64,000 nucleotides of DNA from Pseudochrobactrum saccharolyticum (GCF_008801715.1 NZ_VZPG01000001.1:744001-808000); one strand, 5' to 3'. Counted from the first letter of the stretch, positions 1 through 9,342 are shown. Made by a program: numbers and translations. The notes: generated by a model not told the origin, from the letters alone.

Positions 1-805
1 TCTGCGTATCGCACAGGTCTGGCCTGATGCCTTTGCCGCACTCGATGGTGAGTTTGTTGCCTATCGCGAAGGGCGCGACACCGGCAGACTGATTACAGAA
101 GGCAAGATTGATTTTGGCGGCACCGGCTCAACCCCGCCGATCACCGCAGCTCTGGACGGGTTGCCTGTCAACTATATCGCCGCCTCCGCTCCGCGCCCTG
201 CCAATGGCGCAATTCTGGTGCGCGCTGACAGCCCGATCAAATCCACATCTGATCTGAAACACCGTCGCATCGGGCTGGTGGACGGCTCTTTCCAGACCTA
301 TTATCTAGCACGCAATCTGGAAGAAGCCGGTCTCAGCCTCGCCGATATTGAACGCGTCGAACCGGAAGTGAATGATGCCCTGCCTGCACTGCTCGACGGT
401 CGTGTTGATGCGTGGATTGCTATGGCACCACGTCTGGAAAATGCCCTTGAGCGTGATGATATCCGTCTGCTCTCGCGCTGCGGCTCTACTATTCCCAACC
501 GCTCTTTGTTCTGGACGCTGGAAAGCAGCGGGCTTGATGCCCAATCCCGCCTAAAAATTGCGCAGGAACTGGCACGGATCGGCCACGAAATCACAGCAGA
601 CCCACATCAGGCCGCCCGCAGGCTGGTGGAAAGCGGTGCAACGGAAGCCAGTCTGCAAGGCTGGGAAAAGGTGATTGCCTCACGCGATTTCACTGTCATT
701 CCGGCGGATGAAACCATTCTCACAGAACAGCAGACAGAAGCAGAAGTTCTGCATCGTCACGGGCATTTTGACCGCCTTGCGCAGATTTATCCGCAAGCTG
801 CCTGA
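1..805 (+). CDS. ABC substrate-binding protein, sulfonate/nitrate (SsuA/NrtA) type, 5' partial
   Basis: The reading frame is open from base 2 of the window to a TGA at 803-805, so the gene enters from upstream and its signal peptide is missing. The visible part (about 267 residues) has the periplasmic SsuA/NrtA-type fold signature: a region around DFGGTGSTPPITAALDG that positions the ligand, then a second lobe with RIGLVDGSFQTYYLARNL and a DGRVDAWIAMAPRLENAL stretch. Such proteins capture aliphatic sulfonates, taurine or nitrate for an ABC importer. No ATPase or permease follows; the next gene is an SsuD-like monooxygenase, which supports a sulfonate ligand. ABC partners, if present, must lie upstream of the window. 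Confidence 0.85.
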   Translation, partial: LRIAQVWPDAFAALDGEFVAYREGRDTGRLITEGKIDFGGTGSTPPITAALDGLPVNYIAASAPRPANGAILVRADSPIKSTSDLKHRRIGLVDGSFQTYYLARNLEEAGLSLADIERVEPEVNDALPALLDGRVDAWIAMAPRLENALERDDIRLLSRCGSTIPNRSLFWTLESSGLDAQSRLKIAQELARIGHEITADPHQAARRLVESGATEASLQGWEKVIASRDFTVIPADETILTEQQTEAEVLHRHGHFDRLAQIYPQAA

Positions 806-844
806 TCGCCACAATCTCCTAAATTTAAGAATACGGACAATGAT

Positions 845-1975
845 ATGAATATTTTCTGGTATATGTGCGCACCTGACGGTGCTTATCCGTGGAAGCCTGA
901 AGGTTCCCGCAAGGTTGATCTCGGCTATTACAAGCAGCTTGCCATGGCCTATGACCAGCTGGGCTATACCGGCGCACTCTTTGCCACCGGCGCCCATGAT
1001 GTATGGGGATTAGCCAATTCGCTGCTGCCTTATACAGAGCGGCTGAAATTTCTCGTTGCCATCCATCCGGGTCTGATTGCGCCGACTTTGCTTGCCAAAA
1101 TGGCTGCAAGTTTTCAGGAATTTTCCAACGGCCGTCTGTTGGTCAATGTCGTATCGGGTGACGCCAAAATGCTCGGCGCCTATGGTATGAACATTCCCCA
1201 TGATGAACGCTATGATATGGCCGATGAATATCTGACCATCTGGCACAGACTGTTTGCCGGAGAGAGCGTGGATTATCAGGGCAAATATTTCACCACAACC
1301 GGTGCCAAACTGGCACTGCCGGTGGGTGATACGATTACCCCGCCGCCGCTCTGGTTCGGCGGTTCCTCCGATAAAGCGCTCGATGTTTCCGCCAAACATA
1401 CCGACACTTACCTGTCATGGGGCGAAACGCCGGAGCAGATCGGAGCTAAAATCGCCAAGGTCAAAGAACGCGCCAAGCAATTCGGCCGTACTATGCAATA
1501 TGGCATCCGGCTTTATGTGATTGTGCGTGATACTGATGCCAAAGCATGGGAGGCCGCCAATGATCTCTATGCCCAGATGGATGCCGCATCCATTGCTGCC
1601 AATCAGCGTTTTGTTTCCAACACGGATTCCGTTGGTCAAAAACGCATGAGTGCTTTGCATGGCGGTGTTAAGCCTGAGAACTTACGTGATCTGGAAGTTG
1701 CACCAAACCTCTGGGCGGGTATCGGCCTTGTGCGTCCGGGTCCGGGCACTGCAATTGTCGGCTCGCCGGATACGGTTATCCGCACACTGGAAGCCTATCG
1801 TGAAGCGGGTGTGGAAACATTCATCCTCTCCGGCATGCCATTGCTGGAAGAAGCCTATCGTTTCGGAGAAACTGTGCTGCCGCGTCTTGATGTTTCAACA
1901 GAAGTAAAGCAAGCAAAGAATTACACATGGTCGACATTGTTTGACCGCGACCTCTCTAAGGCAGTTCCGGCTTGA
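845..1975 (+). CDS. ssuD: LLM-class FMNH2-dependent alkanesulfonate monooxygenase (SsuD-like)
   Basis: 376 residues, close to the usual length of SsuD. The protein is a bacterial luciferase-like TIM barrel that uses reduced FMN and O2 to break the C-S bond of alkanesulfonates, giving an aldehyde and sulfite. Family landmarks include the early YYKQLAMAYDQLGYTGAL region, SNGRLLVNVVSGD (phosphate/flavin site), PPPLWFGGSSDKALDVSAKH, and the mobile-loop RPGPGTAIVGSPDTV segment. It lies 39 bp after the sulfonate-type binding protein and its TGA shares its last base with the ATG of the TRAP gene, so these form one operon. No dedicated flavin reductase (SsuE) is adjacent; a flavin reductase-family gene lies far away at 21445. 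Exact substrate is not decidable. Confidence 0.85.
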   Translation: MNIFWYMCAPDGAYPWKPEGSRKVDLGYYKQLAMAYDQLGYTGALFATGAHDVWGLANSLLPYTERLKFLVAIHPGLIAPTLLAKMAASFQEFSNGRLLVNVVSGDAKMLGAYGMNIPHDERYDMADEYLTIWHRLFAGESVDYQGKYFTTTGAKLALPVGDTITPPPLWFGGSSDKALDVSAKHTDTYLSWGETPEQIGAKIAKVKERAKQFGRTMQYGIRLYVIVRDTDAKAWEAANDLYAQMDAASIAANQRFVSNTDSVGQKRMSALHGGVKPENLRDLEVAPNLWAGIGLVRPGPGTAIVGSPDTVIRTLEAYREAGVETFILSGMPLLEEAYRFGETVLPRLDVSTEVKQAKNYTWSTLFDRDLSKAVPA

Positions 1976-3807
1976 TGATGAGTACAGTGAAGACCTATCC
2001 CGCGATCGCAATAACACCGGTGCAATCCTTTGCCAGAACAATGCTGACTGGCATTGAAAATCTGCTGGGTGCAATCTGTGCAGCGCTCCTTGCCGCATTG
2101 CTGCTGATTGTGCTGACAACAGTGGTGCTGCGCTACGGGTTTAATACCGGTCTTCTCGGCTCTGAAGAACTGGCCACATGGCTCTATGTTGCATTGATTG
2201 CTTTTGGTGCGCCGCTGGCAATCAATTCGGCACTGGCGATGCGGCTTGATCTGGTGACATCCCGTCTCTCGCCTTCGGGTCAGCGTGGCGCAGCTATTAT
2301 TGCGGACACTTTCACGCTGATGAGCGGGCTGATCCTCAGCTTCGGCAGCGCGCGGATTGCTGTGCTGCTTGGCGGCATTTCTCCGACACTCGGCCTGCCG
2401 GAATGGATACGTTTCGGCTTTCTCGGTCTCGGCGGGTTCTTTATTCTGATTGTGCTGGGGCTACAGCGCATCAGCGAGAATAAAATACCGGATCTGCTGA
2501 TTGCCGGTCTGCTGGCAACGGCGCTCTATATCGCGGTCAGCCATATCCATATTGATACGGATTTAAGCCCGAGTATTGTGCTGGGTCTGATTGCTCTGGC
2601 CGGACTGCTGGTTGCGGCTCCTCTACCCCATGCATTTCTGGCCGCCGCCTATATTGCCATTGCCTTTGGCAGCACCTTGCCGGAACCGGCTGTGGTGTCT
2701 TCCACTGTGACCGGTGTTTCCAAATTCCTGCTGCTAGCAATTCCGTTCTTTCTGCTGGCGGGCAGCCTGCTTACCGCCGCAGGCATTGCGCAGAAGATCG
2801 TGCAATTTGCCTCCTCACTTGTCGGCCATCGCCGTGCCGGATTGGCACAAACCACATTGCTGACCAGTGTGCTGTTTTCCGGTGCTTCCGGCTCTTCTGT
2901 CGCCAATGCGGCCTTTGGCGCTGCAACCTTCCAGCCGGAACTGGTAAAGCGCGGCTATCCGCCTGCGCAGGCCGGTGCAATTATTGCGGCAACATCTGTG
3001 CTGGATAATGTGATCCCGCCGTCTATTGCCTTTCTCATTCTTGCAGCGGCAACCAATCTCTCGGTCGGCGCATTGCTGGTCGGCGGGTTTTTTGCCGGTG
3101 CGGTCATGGCTCTCTGCCTTGCCGTCGCCATTCATCTGACCGTGCGTGAACAGGTAACACAGCCGCGTGCCAGCGGACAGGAACGCCTGCATTCAGCCAT
3201 CGGTGCCATCCCCGCTTTCGGCCTTGGCATTATCGTGGTTGTCGGCATCCGCATGGGCGTAGTTACGACCACAGAAGCTGCTGCTATTGCTGCACTCTAT
3301 ACATTGATCATGGCTCTGATCGGCAAAGTCGGAACTGCATCGCTCTATGATATTTTCAGGCAATCCGGCAAAGAAGCCTCTGCTATCGGCTTACTTATCG
3401 GCACGGCCAGTCCTTTCGCTTTCCTGCTGGCGGTGGATGATATTTCCGGCACGATTTCCGATCTCGTCAGCGGTCTTGGCGCGAACCCGATCATCATTCT
3501 GATTGCCATCAATCTCGTATTGCTGGTTGTCGGCCTTGTGCTGGATATTGGTGCTGCCATTTTGCTGTTCGGCCCGATCTTTCTGCCAATTGCCGTTGCT
3601 GCCGGTATTGATCCGGTGATGTTCGGCGTCATTCTCGTGGTCAATCTCATGATCGGCGGGCTGACACCACCGGTCGGCATGCTGGTTTTTGTGGTCAGCG
3701 GTGTTACCCGCCTCCCCGCCACGGCTCTTTTCAAAGCCATGACACCCTATTTCATCGCTCTGCTGTTTTCTCTCGTCATTCTCGGCGCATGGGCTCTGCT
3801 CATCTGA
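1975..3807 (+). CDS. dctM: TRAP transporter fused small-large permease (DctQ-DctM)
   Basis: About 610 residues, almost entirely hydrophobic. Residues 1 to about 180 form a DctQ small subunit (four membrane spans; GSEELATWLYVALIAFGAP is typical). From about 190 onward is the DctM ion-coupling subunit, with IPFFLLAGSLLTAAGIA, SGASGSSVANAA and ATSVLDNVIPPSIAF landmarks and a C-terminal GGLTPPVGMLVFV motif. It would drive Na+-coupled uptake of an organic acid delivered by the DctP protein encoded next. The start is ATG at 1975 or 1978, overlapping the ssuD stop, which implies translational coupling. Placement behind a sulfonate monooxygenase suggests sulfonate or carboxylate-sulfonate transport, which is inference. 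Confidence 0.9.
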   Translation: MMSTVKTYPAIAITPVQSFARTMLTGIENLLGAICAALLAALLLIVLTTVVLRYGFNTGLLGSEELATWLYVALIAFGAPLAINSALAMRLDLVTSRLSPSGQRGAAIIADTFTLMSGLILSFGSARIAVLLGGISPTLGLPEWIRFGFLGLGGFFILIVLGLQRISENKIPDLLIAGLLATALYIAVSHIHIDTDLSPSIVLGLIALAGLLVAAPLPHAFLAAAYIAIAFGSTLPEPAVVSSTVTGVSKFLLLAIPFFLLAGSLLTAAGIAQKIVQFASSLVGHRRAGLAQTTLLTSVLFSGASGSSVANAAFGAATFQPELVKRGYPPAQAGAIIAATSVLDNVIPPSIAFLILAAATNLSVGALLVGGFFAGAVMALCLAVAIHLTVREQVTQPRASGQERLHSAIGAIPAFGLGIIVVVGIRMGVVTTTEAAAIAALYTLIMALIGKVGTASLYDIFRQSGKEASAIGLLIGTASPFAFLLAVDDISGTISDLVSGLGANPIIILIAINLVLLVVGLVLDIGAAILLFGPIFLPIAVAAGIDPVMFGVILVVNLMIGGLTPPVGMLVFVVSGVTRLPATALFKAMTPYFIALLFSLVILGAWALLI

Positions 3808-3833
3808 CCTGCTCTCATAAGGATCCTCCCGCT

Positions 3834-4832
3834 ATGATTACGCTTAACCGCCGCCATTTTCTGCGCACAGCCACGCTCGGCACTGCCACCGCCCTTGCCA
3901 TGCCTGCCCTCATCCGCACGGCACAGGCCAAAACCGCTATCACTATCGCCTCACTGTTTGGCGACGATAAGCCGGAAACCAAAATCTGGCTGAAAATCCG
4001 TGATCTCGTGGAAGCAAAACTGCCGGAACAATTCCGTTTCAACATCGTCAAAGACAGTGCTTTGGGCGGTGAAAAGGAAGTGGCTGAGGGTATCCGCCTC
4101 GGCTCAATACAGGGCAGCCTCTCCACCGTTTCCGCGCTTTCCGGCTGGGTTCCGGAGCTGCAAATTCTCGACCTGCCATTCCTGTTTAAAGATGCTGACC
4201 ATGTGCTGAAAACCGTACAGGGCGAGACTGGTAATGATCTGAAAGAAAAGCTCAAAGCGCAGAACTTTATCGCTACCGGCTTTATCAATTATGGCGCACG
4301 GCATTTGCTGACTAAAGAAGCTGTGACCAAACCGGAACAACTCAAAGGTAAACGCATCCGCACTATTCAAAGCCCGCTGCACACAAAACTCTGGAGTAAT
4401 TTCGGTACCACGCCAGTGGGTATTCCGATCACGGAAACCTATAATGCACTGGAAACCGGCGTTGCCGATACGATGGATCTGACAAAATCTGCCTATGCGA
4501 GCTTCAAGCTCTATGAGGTTGTGCCGTTTGTCACGGAAACCAGCCATATCTGGGCGTCGGGTGTGGTCTATTTCTCTGCCAATTTCTGGAACGGTCTCAA
4601 TGCCGAGCAACAGCAGGTGCTGCAGGAAGCATCCCAAGAGGCCACCACCTACTTTAATCAGCTGATCGTTGATGATGAAGCCGCAGCGATCACCACAGCC
4701 AAAGAGCATGGTGCGCAGGTTCTGCAACCGGAAAATTATGACCAGTGGCAGGCCGGTGCAAAAACCGTATGGGATGATTTCGCACCGGTTGTCGGCGGTA
4801 TCGACCGCATCAATGCGATCAAAAATCTTTAA
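3834..4832 (+). CDS. dctP: TRAP transporter substrate-binding protein DctP, Tat-exported
   Basis: 332 residues from ATG 3834, preceded by AAGGATCC. An in-frame start at 3789 lies inside dctM and lacks the export signal at its N-terminus, so it was not chosen. The N-terminus NRRHFLRTATLGTATALAMP is a twin-arginine signal peptide, followed by cleavage near AQA. The mature part is DctP-like: KGKRIRTIQSPLHTKLWSNFG and the ALETGVADTMDLTKSAYASF stretch, where the conserved region that binds a carboxylate lies. It delivers substrate to the fused DctQM encoded just upstream; the two genes are 26 bp apart. The ligand is not evident from sequence. Confidence 0.9.
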   Translation: MITLNRRHFLRTATLGTATALAMPALIRTAQAKTAITIASLFGDDKPETKIWLKIRDLVEAKLPEQFRFNIVKDSALGGEKEVAEGIRLGSIQGSLSTVSALSGWVPELQILDLPFLFKDADHVLKTVQGETGNDLKEKLKAQNFIATGFINYGARHLLTKEAVTKPEQLKGKRIRTIQSPLHTKLWSNFGTTPVGIPITETYNALETGVADTMDLTKSAYASFKLYEVVPFVTETSHIWASGVVYFSANFWNGLNAEQQQVLQEASQEATTYFNQLIVDDEAAAITTAKEHGAQVLQPENYDQWQAGAKTVWDDFAPVVGGIDRINAIKNL

Positions 4833-4851
4833 CTCACAGACCGGTCAGGAC

Positions 4852-4877
4852 GTCTCCCTCCTCAGCCGGAGGGAGAC
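4852..4877. terminator. Inverted repeat between convergent genes (weak terminator candidate)
   Basis: A perfect 10-bp stem (GTCTCCCTCC / GGAGGGAGAC) with a 6-base loop sits between the convergent dctP and SorC-type genes. No T-run follows on either strand, so intrinsic termination is uncertain. Confidence 0.45.
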
Positions 4878-4886
4878 CTTAGAGTC

Positions 4887-6014
4887 TTAACTCTCAGCCT
4901 GATATTTCTTCAGCATTTCAGCGGCGCTGATTTCATCGGTGATGAAGACTGTCGGCTTCAGCAGTTTCATTGCACCAAGCAATGCCACCACTTTTTCCGG
5001 CCCGCCGGAAGTAAGGATACGCACTGGTGCTTTCTGCAACTTATCCATGCTGACCGACATCACGCGCTCATGCACCGGATCGGAAACAATCTCGCCATTG
5101 CGGTCATAGAAATGGAACAGCATATCGCCGACTGCGCCATTCTCGATCAAAGAGCGCTTCTGCACGTCATCTATCAGACCAACACGATAGGATGTGCTAC
5201 TGGCCGTCTCAATGCCGCCGATGCTGAGCAGAACCATGTCCAGATCATCAGCCATTTCGAAAACATCTTTCAAACCGCAGCGCTCAACCAATGCCTCGCG
5301 CGTTTCCTGACTGTCAACCAGTGCCGGAGCGGGAATCAGATAGCCCTCGCCCTGAAAAATCTGCGCGAATTGCCAGGCAAATTCCGGCGGATTGAACCGG
5401 CGCGGCTGTGCAATTCCGCCGAGAAGCGAAATCACTTTAAGATCATTAAGACTGCGCGCACCGATATGCTGCAAAGTGCCGGATAATGTGCGCCCCCAGC
5501 CCACACCGATGCGCATGCCGTGCTGTACTTTCTCGGAAAGATAAGCACCGGTTGCAGCGGCAATCGGCACAATCGGGTCAGTCTCCGGCGTTGACAGCGG
5601 CGCAACGATTGCCCGCTCCAACCCGAATGTCTGCTCCAGCATTCTTTCCAGCGCAGTCAGACCGGCCAGCTTGCCTTCAATCGTGATCTTCACCTCATTG
5701 CGGGCACGGGCTTCGGCCAGCAGCCGCACAATCGTTACACGACCGACACCAAGCACATCCGCAATGTCATTCTGGGTCATCTGCTCGACATAATACATCC
5801 ATGCCGCGCGGGTGCGCAGCCGGTTGGTTTTATTCTCGCTGGCGACGCTTTCTGATCCGACGATAAATTCCGGTGTTTCCTGAACATTACCCGATTTGCG
5901 CTTTGTGCTTTTCAACCCAATTCCCCGAATATTTTGCACATACTTATACGACCTGCTGAAAGACTGGCCGATAAGCAGGTTTTTCTGCGCGCAGCTTATT
6001 GCTTTTTCAGCCAT
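4887..6014 (-). CDS. SorC/DeoR-type sugar-binding transcriptional regulator
   Basis: Up to 375 residues. A helix-turn-helix (YYVEQMTQNDIADVLGVGRV, then TIVRLLAEARAR) is followed by a SorC-type effector domain with GIGVGWGRTL, LLGGIAQPR, TSGGPEKVVALLGAM and a C-terminal TDEISAAEMLK. This family senses phosphorylated sugars or polyols and usually controls polyol or sugar uptake operons; EryD of Brucella is a member. It is the only regulator recognisable near the PTS island (6879-20015) and is the best candidate to control it, which is inference. The ATG at 6014 gives a long non-conserved leader; a TTG at 5915 behind GGGGAA would give 342 residues and a more usual length, so the start is uncertain. 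Confidence 0.85.
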   Translation of the reverse strand: MAEKAISCAQKNLLIGQSFSRSYKYVQNIRGIGLKSTKRKSGNVQETPEFIVGSESVASENKTNRLRTRAAWMYYVEQMTQNDIADVLGVGRVTIVRLLAEARARNEVKITIEGKLAGLTALERMLEQTFGLERAIVAPLSTPETDPIVPIAAATGAYLSEKVQHGMRIGVGWGRTLSGTLQHIGARSLNDLKVISLLGGIAQPRRFNPPEFAWQFAQIFQGEGYLIPAPALVDSQETREALVERCGLKDVFEMADDLDMVLLSIGGIETASSTSYRVGLIDDVQKRSLIENGAVGDMLFHFYDRNGEIVSDPVHERVMSVSMDKLQKAPVRILTSGGPEKVVALLGAMKLLKPTVFITDEISAAEMLKKYQAES

Positions 6015-6041
6015 GAAGAAACAATAATCCCGTCATCATTT

Positions 6042-6054
6042 CGGGTTATACCCG
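6042..6054. promoter_or_regulatory. Small palindrome between divergent genes
   Basis: CGGGT-TAT-ACCCG lies in the short space between the SorC-type regulator and the divergent unknown gene. It could be an operator, but only its symmetry and position support this. Confidence 0.2.
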
Positions 6055-6079
6055 CATCATGCGCGCAGGATGAACGACC

Positions 6080-6832
6080 ATGCATCAGGACATTCCGAAC
6101 GACATCGCCGTCAGTATCAAAGACAAGCTGCGAGGCCTGCGTTATGCCCTGCGCCGTACCCGTCACGGCCAGAATGAGACTGCTGAACCGGCAATCCTGC
6201 CGGATATTGTCCTCAACCGTGCTGCACATGTTGCGGCAACAGTGATGGATAAAGCATTCAGCACTGCTGAAAATATCTCGATTTCTCTGGTTTCCGACAA
6301 TCCGTCCATTCATGACACTGCGCCGGATGTGCAGGGTTTGAGCTTCTATTTCACAAGCGGGCAGGAAGGGCAGCGCGCGTTTCATCGCGATATGTATTAT
6401 CTGACCAAGGCCGTGTTGCGCCGCAACAAAGCAGAAAACGTGCTGATTCAGGAAGCCGTTTTCATGTCGGTCTATAATCATATGAAACAGCGCTATAGTG
6501 CGGATATTGCCCGCCTGCATGACCCGAAAACTGATGTGATCCAGCAGACTGCCAGACTGTGCACGGCGCTGTTTCAGGAAATATTGCGCCAGCAGCCGGT
6601 GCACCAGTCCAGCAGCCTGTCCGAACAAGCTCTGATTTCAGGCTTTGCGGCCATTAGTCTGGCCTGTGGACTGGCAACGGCCAAACCGGTCGATATGGAA
6701 AATATTGATAATCTGGAAAGCGCCCTGCTGGCAGTGGAAGCACGCGGCGAGCGCATTCTTGAAAGCCTGCACAACAAGGATGAAGCGGCTCTGCAAAAAC
6801 TGTTTGCCACACTGATTTTTCATCTGCCGTAA
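6080..6832 (+). CDS. Protein of unknown function, 250 aa
   Basis: I do not recognise this protein. It is predicted soluble and largely helical, with a basic N-terminus (about residues 12-30), no signal peptide and no membrane span. An AGGA sits 8 bases before the ATG. A helix-rich acidic C-terminus (NLESALLAVEARGERILESL) resembles a packing helix rather than a catalytic motif. It is transcribed away from the SorC-type regulator and ends about 46 bp before the end of the convergent ptsI gene. A 210-residue reading frame on the opposite strand overlaps it and is taken as a shadow. A role linked to the PTS island is possible only by position. Confidence 0.6.
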   Translation: MHQDIPNDIAVSIKDKLRGLRYALRRTRHGQNETAEPAILPDIVLNRAAHVAATVMDKAFSTAENISISLVSDNPSIHDTAPDVQGLSFYFTSGQEGQRAFHRDMYYLTKAVLRRNKAENVLIQEAVFMSVYNHMKQRYSADIARLHDPKTDVIQQTARLCTALFQEILRQQPVHQSSSLSEQALISGFAAISLACGLATAKPVDMENIDNLESALLAVEARGERILESLHNKDEAALQKLFATLIFHLP

Positions 6833-6838
6833 AGACAA

Positions 6839-6874
6839 GACACCGCCGTAAGAATGTATTTTACCGCGGTGTTT
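6839..6874. terminator. Probable bidirectional terminator between the unknown gene and ptsI
   Basis: An 11-bp stem (CACCGCCGTAA / TTACCGCGGTG, one mismatch) with a short loop, followed by TTTAAATTT on the plus strand and TCTTGTCTTT on the minus strand. It would end both convergent transcripts. Confidence 0.6.
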
Positions 6875-6878
6875 AAAT

Positions 6879-8849
6879 TTATTTAAGCTCAGAAATCAGC
6901 TTCTTTGCCCGCGGGATGGAAGCGGGGCTCATACTCAGTTCTGTCAGCCCCATGCGGATAAATTCTGCAATCAGATCCGGTCGTGCTGCCGCCTCACCGC
7001 ACATTCCCACCATAATACCGGCCTCAATGCCTGCTTTTGCAGTCATCTCAATGGCAGCCATTACCGCCAGATGTGAAACATCATTCAGCTTGGCAACGGT
7101 TGGGTTAAGTCGGTCTGCAGCCATAACATACTGGGTGAGATCATTGGTGCCGATTGAGAAGAAAGCGGCTTCCTGTGCCAGCTGTTGTGCGGCGAAAACA
7201 GCAGCAGGTGTTTCAATCATCACACCAAGGTCAAACTGACCGCAAGCCTTGCCTTCGCTGAGCAGTTCTTGTCTGCATGTCTCAATCAAAGCTTTGGTTG
7301 CGCGGATTTCCGCCACATCCGAGATCATCGGCAGCATGACTTTAAGCTGACCATGCACGGCAGAACGCAGCAGGGCACGCAATTGCGGCTTGAAAATATC
7401 CGGCCGGTCAAGACACATACGGATACCGCGCCAGCCGAGAAACGGATTTTCCTCCTGCGGAAATTCAATACCGGCAATCGGCTTGTCCCCGCCAATATCA
7501 AGCGTGCGCACAATCACAGGATAAGGTGCAAAAGCTTTCAGCAAAGCCGAATAGGTTTCCGTCTGCATATCTTCCGATGGCAGATGCATATGTTTCATGA
7601 AGAGCAGCTCGGTACGGAACAGGCCCACGCCCATCGCACCGGCAGCCTGCGCCACCTCAATCTCTTCCAGCGCACCGAGATTGGCGGCAACTTCAATTAC
7701 TGTACCATCGGCCCGCTGCGGGATCATGGTGCGATAGGCTTCCAAAGCCTGTTTTTCAGCCTTCGCATCTGCAATACGCTGCTTGAAATCCGCGCAGATT
7801 ACGTCATCTGGATCCGGCGCGACACGGCCTTTACTGCCGTCAACAGCAATCTGCTTCACATCTTTCAGCTGATGCACCGCTTTACCCAGACCGAGCACCG
7901 CCGGAATACCATGGGTGCGGGCAATGATCGCCACATGGGAGGTTGCGCCGCCATGGCCACAGACAATCGCACCGATCTTTTTCAGTGGTGCGCGGGCGAA
8001 ATCCCATGCACCGATATCTTCAGCGATCAGAATAGCGCCATCCGGCAAGGCTTCCAGACTGATATCCTGCTGCCCCAGAAGCGCCAGACAAATCTGACGG
8101 CCAACGGCCTGCACGTCATCAGCACGGGCATTGAGATAAGGGTCATCAATCTCTGAGAACTGACGGGCAACGGCTGCACTGGCACCGAGCATGGCGGAGA
8201 GCGCATCCAGCCCGCCACGGATCAGTCCTGTTGCTTCATCAAGTAAAGTCTCGTCCGCAGCAATATCCTTCAATGCCGCAATAATACCGCGATCGCTCTC
8301 GGCAAGATTATCCGCTTTCAGCTCCGCATCCATACGCTGCTGAACATGCGCGACAGCATCATGAAAACGGGCAAGTTCTGCGGATATTTCAGAGGTTTTC
8401 AACGTGCGGTTATCAGCAGAGATTTCCGGCGGGAAAAACGGATAGGCCTCACCAATTGCCACGCCTTCACTGGCCGCAATACCGGCTATAAAACCGGTCT
8501 CTTCCGGCTCTGCCAGCGAAACAGCCGGAACTATTGGGTCAACAGATGCAGGCGCGCTCGCAACAACAGGAGCATCCGCATTTTCATCCAGACCCGACAG
8601 CGGATTTTCCAGATAGCCGATCAGCGCTTCCAGTGCCTCAATCGCATCCGCACCTTTGGCACGCACGGTTACCGTGTCATTTTCCTTAACGCCGAGCAGC
8701 ATCAGCTTCACGGAGCTTTTTGCGCTGACGCTTTTGTCCGCTTTAGCAATCTCAATGTCCGATTCAAAGCTCTTGGCAAGCTTCACAAAGCGGGTAGCCG
8801 GCCGTGCATGTAAACCTTCATGCACCCGTACGATTGTCGAGCGTTCCAT
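6879..8849 (-). CDS. ptsI: HPr-Enzyme I fusion, PEP-protein phosphotransferase of the sugar PTS
   Basis: 656 residues. Residues 1 to about 88 are an HPr domain with the phospho-histidine in GLHARPA and the conserved serine region SAKSSVKLM. After an Ala/Pro-rich linker (about 88-130) comes Enzyme I: the phospho-histidine in GGATSHVAIIAR, RTLDIGGDKPI in the PEP-binding barrel, and the C-terminal active-site GMCGEAAARP. There is no EIIA or GAF domain, so it is not the nitrogen-PTS PtsP. It would pass phosphate from PEP to both EIIA proteins of this island. It is the last gene of the glucitol-type PTS operon, 26 bp after srlB, making this operon independent of any other PTS. Confidence 0.95.
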   Translation of the reverse strand: MERSTIVRVHEGLHARPATRFVKLAKSFESDIEIAKADKSVSAKSSVKLMLLGVKENDTVTVRAKGADAIEALEALIGYLENPLSGLDENADAPVVASAPASVDPIVPAVSLAEPEETGFIAGIAASEGVAIGEAYPFFPPEISADNRTLKTSEISAELARFHDAVAHVQQRMDAELKADNLAESDRGIIAALKDIAADETLLDEATGLIRGGLDALSAMLGASAAVARQFSEIDDPYLNARADDVQAVGRQICLALLGQQDISLEALPDGAILIAEDIGAWDFARAPLKKIGAIVCGHGGATSHVAIIARTHGIPAVLGLGKAVHQLKDVKQIAVDGSKGRVAPDPDDVICADFKQRIADAKAEKQALEAYRTMIPQRADGTVIEVAANLGALEEIEVAQAAGAMGVGLFRTELLFMKHMHLPSEDMQTETYSALLKAFAPYPVIVRTLDIGGDKPIAGIEFPQEENPFLGWRGIRMCLDRPDIFKPQLRALLRSAVHGQLKVMLPMISDVAEIRATKALIETCRQELLSEGKACGQFDLGVMIETPAAVFAAQQLAQEAAFFSIGTNDLTQYVMAADRLNPTVAKLNDVSHLAVMAAIEMTAKAGIEAGIMVGMCGEAAARPDLIAEFIRMGLTELSMSPASIPRAKKLISELK

Positions 8850-8875
8850 GCTATACCTGTTTCAATAGTCTGAAT

Positions 8876-9256
8876 TTATGCGTGAATGATAATCGCGGTA
8901 CCGGTCTGCAATTGCGCCACCAGCGCCTGTGTATCCACTTCGGAAGCGCAAATTTCTCCCGGACGTTCAGTGCTCTCGGCACCATTGAACGAAATCACCA
9001 CATGGCCGATATCCAACACTTTCTGCCATGCACTGGAGCCGACAGAGGTAATCGTCGCCTCAAGCGAGCCGATGCTGATCCTTGCGCCGGTTGCAGGAGC
9101 TTCAGCAGACGGTTGGTCTTCCACCGCATGAAGCACAGAAACCTCTGCCAGTTCTGACGGAGAGCCGTCAGCAAACAGGATAACAACGCCGCCTTCAGCC
9201 AGATCCGCCACTTCAGGACCCACAGCGGTAATCCGCGTTTTAAGAGAAATTGTCAT
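8876..9256 (-). CDS. srlB: PTS glucitol/sorbitol-type EIIA component
   Basis: 126 residues from ATG 9256; a TTG at 9274 would add six residues but lacks a ribosome site. It resembles SrlB/GutB: an ITRIG-like start, a VLHAVED segment holding the likely phospho-histidine, TSVGSSAW, LGHV-like DIGHVVISFNG and a PGEI segment at positions matching the family. It receives phosphate from the HPr domain encoded next and passes it to the EIIB cysteine of SrlE. The substrate class is sugar alcohols, but glucitol itself is only a family name here. Confidence 0.9.
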   Translation of the reverse strand: MTISLKTRITAVGPEVADLAEGGVVILFADGSPSELAEVSVLHAVEDQPSAEAPATGARISIGSLEATITSVGSSAWQKVLDIGHVVISFNGAESTERPGEICASEVDTQALVAQLQTGTAIIIHA

Positions 9257-9342
9257 AATGGCGGAACCTTTCAATCTATTCTGCTTTGCAAGAGCGGCCA
9301 GTCATTGGCGACCAGACCGCTCTTTGTATTGTATGTGTTATT

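Noticed and set aside
5996-6628. 210-residue minus-strand frame opposite the unknown gene at 6080
   Set aside because: The plus-strand frame is longer and has a better ribosome site; still, neither is a recognised family.
7185-8156. 323-residue plus-strand frame inside ptsI
   Set aside because: It overlaps the unmistakable Enzyme I sequence and has no recognisable domain.
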